Assembly: GCA_014925825.1 (NCBI GenBank)
Contig: JACGCK010000619.1
Location: forward strand, 1-10,839
DNA from: Pholiota molesta
Taxonomy: Eukaryota; Basidiomycota; Agaricomycetes; Agaricales; Strophariaceae
Reading direction: 5' to 3'
Length of the DNA stretch: 10,839 nt
The position numbers and the translations under genes are program-made. A model generated the notes under the pieces. The model was not told the origin of the DNA. It worked only from the letters and a program-made list of their open reading frames with translations, and ran no database searches. Shown here piece by piece: positions 8,565 through 10,839 of the stretch; positions within the stretch are counted from its first letter, which is position 1; every line of letters begins with the position of its first letter.

Positions 8565-9426
8565 CAGCCGTTGTGTATACTCGATTTGTAAACTATGCTC
8601 TCGCGCGCTCTTGTATTGTACTGTATAATTAAATGTCCAATCACACATTCCTGATTTCATGTTGGGCTTCTTCGTTAGTTGTGTATGCGTGTGTACACAG
8701 GCACAGTTCTGTATTGACGTACTTTTACTATTCGAGTGAGAAGGTGTACACAGGCGTCGAAAGGCCAATATACCACAAGGAGAGTGGCGTGTGTGTTTTC
8801 AATAACAAGGTTTTGTATTTGTATTCACGAGGAGAGCCTTCTAGTGAGAAGTTATCACATATGCTCATATCAGTATTACGAGTTAAGTACTTATTCGATG
8901 AGAGTCGGGATGCCGTCTGGTGCCTGCTTCTAATGTTTTCTAATGCGCGAGGAGGTAAGTGCTGTATGCAGTGAGAAATCGGATGAAGCGAGTTTATCGG
9001 AAGACCACAAGTCGTCAATCGAGTTGTATCATGAGAGTCGGAATGCGGCATTCGGTGCGAATCTTTCCCAAGTTTTGCGTTCATGTAATGAGTGCATACA
9101 CATCAAGTTTTTCGTATTTGCGCACTATGCGAGCAGTGTAAAGAGTCATACATACATCAAGAGTCCAAGATAATACAGGGTAGTCTGGCAGTAGGTCTGG
9201 GCTACCAGATCAACACGAGCGCGGGTAAAGCGTAATTATGATTCAAAGATCTGCAGTAGAACGAACAATAACAAGAGAGAGGGAGACAGAAAAGATCAGC
9301 AGCGATGGCGACGAAGGCAATGGTAGAGAGTAACAAGAAGACGCTACGAAGAAAGAAATGGATCGAAAGGCGAGCGCAAAACAAGGTTCATAATAAGCAA
9401 TAAGAACGAAAAAAAAAAAGACAGTC
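8565..9426. other. Convergent intergenic region between TAF1 and RIM101
   Basis: Some 860 bases with no supported gene. It should contain both 3' UTRs: AT-rich sequence around 8620-8635 (GTATAATTAAATG) for TAF1, and the region left of 9427 for RIM101, including an A-run at about 9409-9419 (a T-run in the RIM101 transcript). Short open frames on both strands here lack coding character. Small repeats are present: GTGTACACAGGC twice, ATGAGAGTCGG at 8898-8908 and 9031-9041 within a loosely similar context, and CATACACATCAAG / CATACATCAAG near 9095 and 9150. Confidence 0.6.
8691..8755. repeat. 12-bp direct repeat GTGTACACAGGC
   Basis: Identical 12-mers at 8691-8702 and 8744-8755, 53 bases apart, each with the palindromic core GTGTACAC. 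They lie just downstream of TAF1. No gene or element boundary is associated with them. Confidence 0.5.
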
Positions 9427-10829
9427 TCAAACAGTGGTCATCTCAACGTCCCTTGAGCCAGACGATGCATACTTTCTCTTGAAATTATTATTGATATCCA
9501 CAAGCAGACCAAGGATCAGCTCCGCATGCCGCTTGCGCTGCTCCTGGGTCACCACCTCCCGCGGACCGCCGCGCTCGCGCTCGAGCCCAATCCGCCCCAC
9601 GCGGTGCGCCAGCTCCTCCGACTCTATTGGAGAGCGCGGCGGGACGCCACTGCTGCCGACGCCGCCAGCGACATACTTGATGCCCGGCAACACGCGCGCG
9701 TGCGGGGCGTAGGCGACGAGGCCGCGGAGCTCGGCGTCGACTCGCGGGAGGGCGCCGGCGACGGCGAGCGGTACATCCGGCCCAGCGGCGGCAGCTTGAA
9801 CTCGCGGTCGCCCTCCGCGACGAGCAGCGGGTACAGCGTGCCCCCCGGGCGCGTCGCCGAGCCGGACGACCCCGAGCCGGACGCGGATGCGTTGGCGGCG
9901 GCGGAGACCCGGCGAGGCGGGCGCGCGTGGTGCTCGTGCAGGGGCGGGTGCGACTCGACGGGCAGCGGCGTTCGCGCGACGGCGCGGACTTGAGCGGGAT
10001 CATCGGGCGCAAATGGGGCTTCGCCATATAGTCGGCTGCGCGAGGTGCGCGACGGGCGCGGGCGCGGGGTCGGGCGGATGTAGTCGAACTCGGCATTTGC
10101 ATGGGCACCTGCGGCGGGGTCCACGTTGACGGGCGTGGACACGGACGACGGCGGCGAGCCGCCGCTCTCGAGCGGGGGTGTCGGGTGGCTGTAGTGCTGC
10201 TGATGCTGGTGCGTGAAGGACGATGTGGGTTGGTACTTGTTCGATGCGCGCCGGGTCTGCTGTCCGTAGTCATAGAGCATGGACGTATCGGTTATCGGGG
10301 CATAGATGTTGGATGAGTATGCGGCTGGTGCTGTTGTTGGGGCACCGACGAATGGTTAGAGCGAGAAGACTGGTAGTTGTTGGTGCTGTACTGAGGCTGC
10401 GGGCCGCTATTGCCGTAGGTATGATCCGAGAAGCTGGGGGGGCTGGGAGGTATGCCTGGCATGCCCGTAAGGCCGAGTTGACTCAAATTGGACGGATCAA
10501 AGTAGGATTCGGGGGAACTGAAGTTGGACTGTGCAGGGACGACTGGCTGGCGGGGAGAGATGCCAGAGACATCACGGCCGAGGGTAAGAAGAAAATCATT
10601 GACAGCCGCGAGCTCCTCAGGAGTACGGATATCGAGAGAAACAGAACGAGGATTAAAATCTGCATTCGAGTAGTGGCCACCACTCTGTGCATAGGCAAGG
10701 TTGTTCAAGCGCTCTGCCATACCTATGACAGATATTAGGTTTCGATCTGTGCATAAGTTAGAATATATGATATGAAAACTAACGAGGGTCGTAAAGACGG
10801 ATTGACACGGCGTTTTTTCATGTCAGTGT
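9427..10829 (-). CDS. RIM101: Rim101/PacC-type pH-response transcription factor, C-terminal part (three frame breaks)
   Basis: Rim101/PacC factors carry three C2H2 fingers near the N-terminus and regulate genes by ambient pH after proteolysis; the fingers would lie beyond the right edge. Minus-strand exons are 10829-10784 and 10722-9427, with a 61-nt intron between; an acceptor at the edge opens the first. Visible: a basic motif (TDMKKRRVNPS), then, once one extra base is removed, YDPR joined across the intron to MAERLNNLAYAQ, recalling the segment after the fingers in this family. Then come SLDIRTPEELAAVNDFL, a Ser/Pro/Gln-rich stretch, a Ser/Pro/Ala-rich region, and a C-terminal helix ending DVEMTTV. 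The frame breaks at 10793-10795 (one extra base), about 10339-10342 (one missing) and about 9690-9702 (one missing). With these resolved, 446 residues and the stop fall in phase. Coding GC is very high at 9530-10150. Assignment rests on the motif after the fingers and overall make-up, not on the fingers. Confidence 0.7.
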
Positions 10830-10839
10830 CTGAAAAAAA

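Noticed and set aside
9526..10129. Plus-strand open frames opposite RIM101
   Set aside because: GC-driven absence of stop codons; no start context, splice structure or recognisable protein features.
9488..10273. Long minus-strand open frame of 261 codons, rich in Arg and Ala
   Set aside because: It is a shadow of RIM101 caused by high GC. Its composition is artefactual and it carries none of the protein blocks that continue from the upstream exons.

Overview
The window looks like a piece of a filamentous basidiomycete genome, probably Agaricomycotina. The genes are compact, split by many short introns (mostly 48-82 nt, GT...AG, often with a CTRAY-like branch site just before the acceptor), and packed head-to-head or tail-to-tail. 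The recognisable proteins are fungal in type. I see no RNA genes, CRISPR arrays, transposase genes or viral genes.

Layout, left to right: (1) 44-365, minus strand: the first three exons of a MAPEG-family microsomal glutathione transferase, running off the left edge. (2) 366-1257: a divergent intergenic region with a palindromic TATA candidate, an AP-1/Yap-type site, a fold-back/tandem repeat cluster and an E-box. (3) 1258-2946, plus: RRB1/GRWD1, a WD40 ribosome-assembly chaperone, four exons. (4) 3026-4300, minus: an eight-exon gene for a ~299-residue protein I do not recognise, reconstructed in a continuous frame. (5) 4301-4609: a short divergent promoter region. (6) 4610-8564, plus: complete TAF1, the largest TFIID subunit, 14 exons, ~1040 residues, ending in a zinc knuckle and lacking bromodomains. 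(7) 8565-9426: convergent intergenic DNA with short decayed repeats. (8) 9427-10829, minus: the C-terminal ~446 residues of a Rim101/PacC-type pH-response transcription factor, running off the right edge.

The genes do not form one pathway. RRB1 and TAF1 are housekeeping genes for ribosome biogenesis and RNA polymerase II initiation. Rim101 and the MAPEG enzyme belong to environmental and oxidative stress responses.

The most striking feature is a series of about six one-base reading-frame breaks inside otherwise well-conserved coding sequence: one in RRB1, two in TAF1 and three in RIM101. Most lie in short homopolymer runs and most look like one missing base. Since RRB1 and TAF1 are normally essential, assembly or sequencing error is the leading explanation. 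The RRB1 break has a possible splicing rescue, and the RIM101 cluster could mark real decay. A probable GC-AG intron of exactly 63 nt with no stop codon in TAF1, and the unrecognised eight-exon gene, are the other points worth a second look. I did not find convincing evidence of a new multi-gene system.
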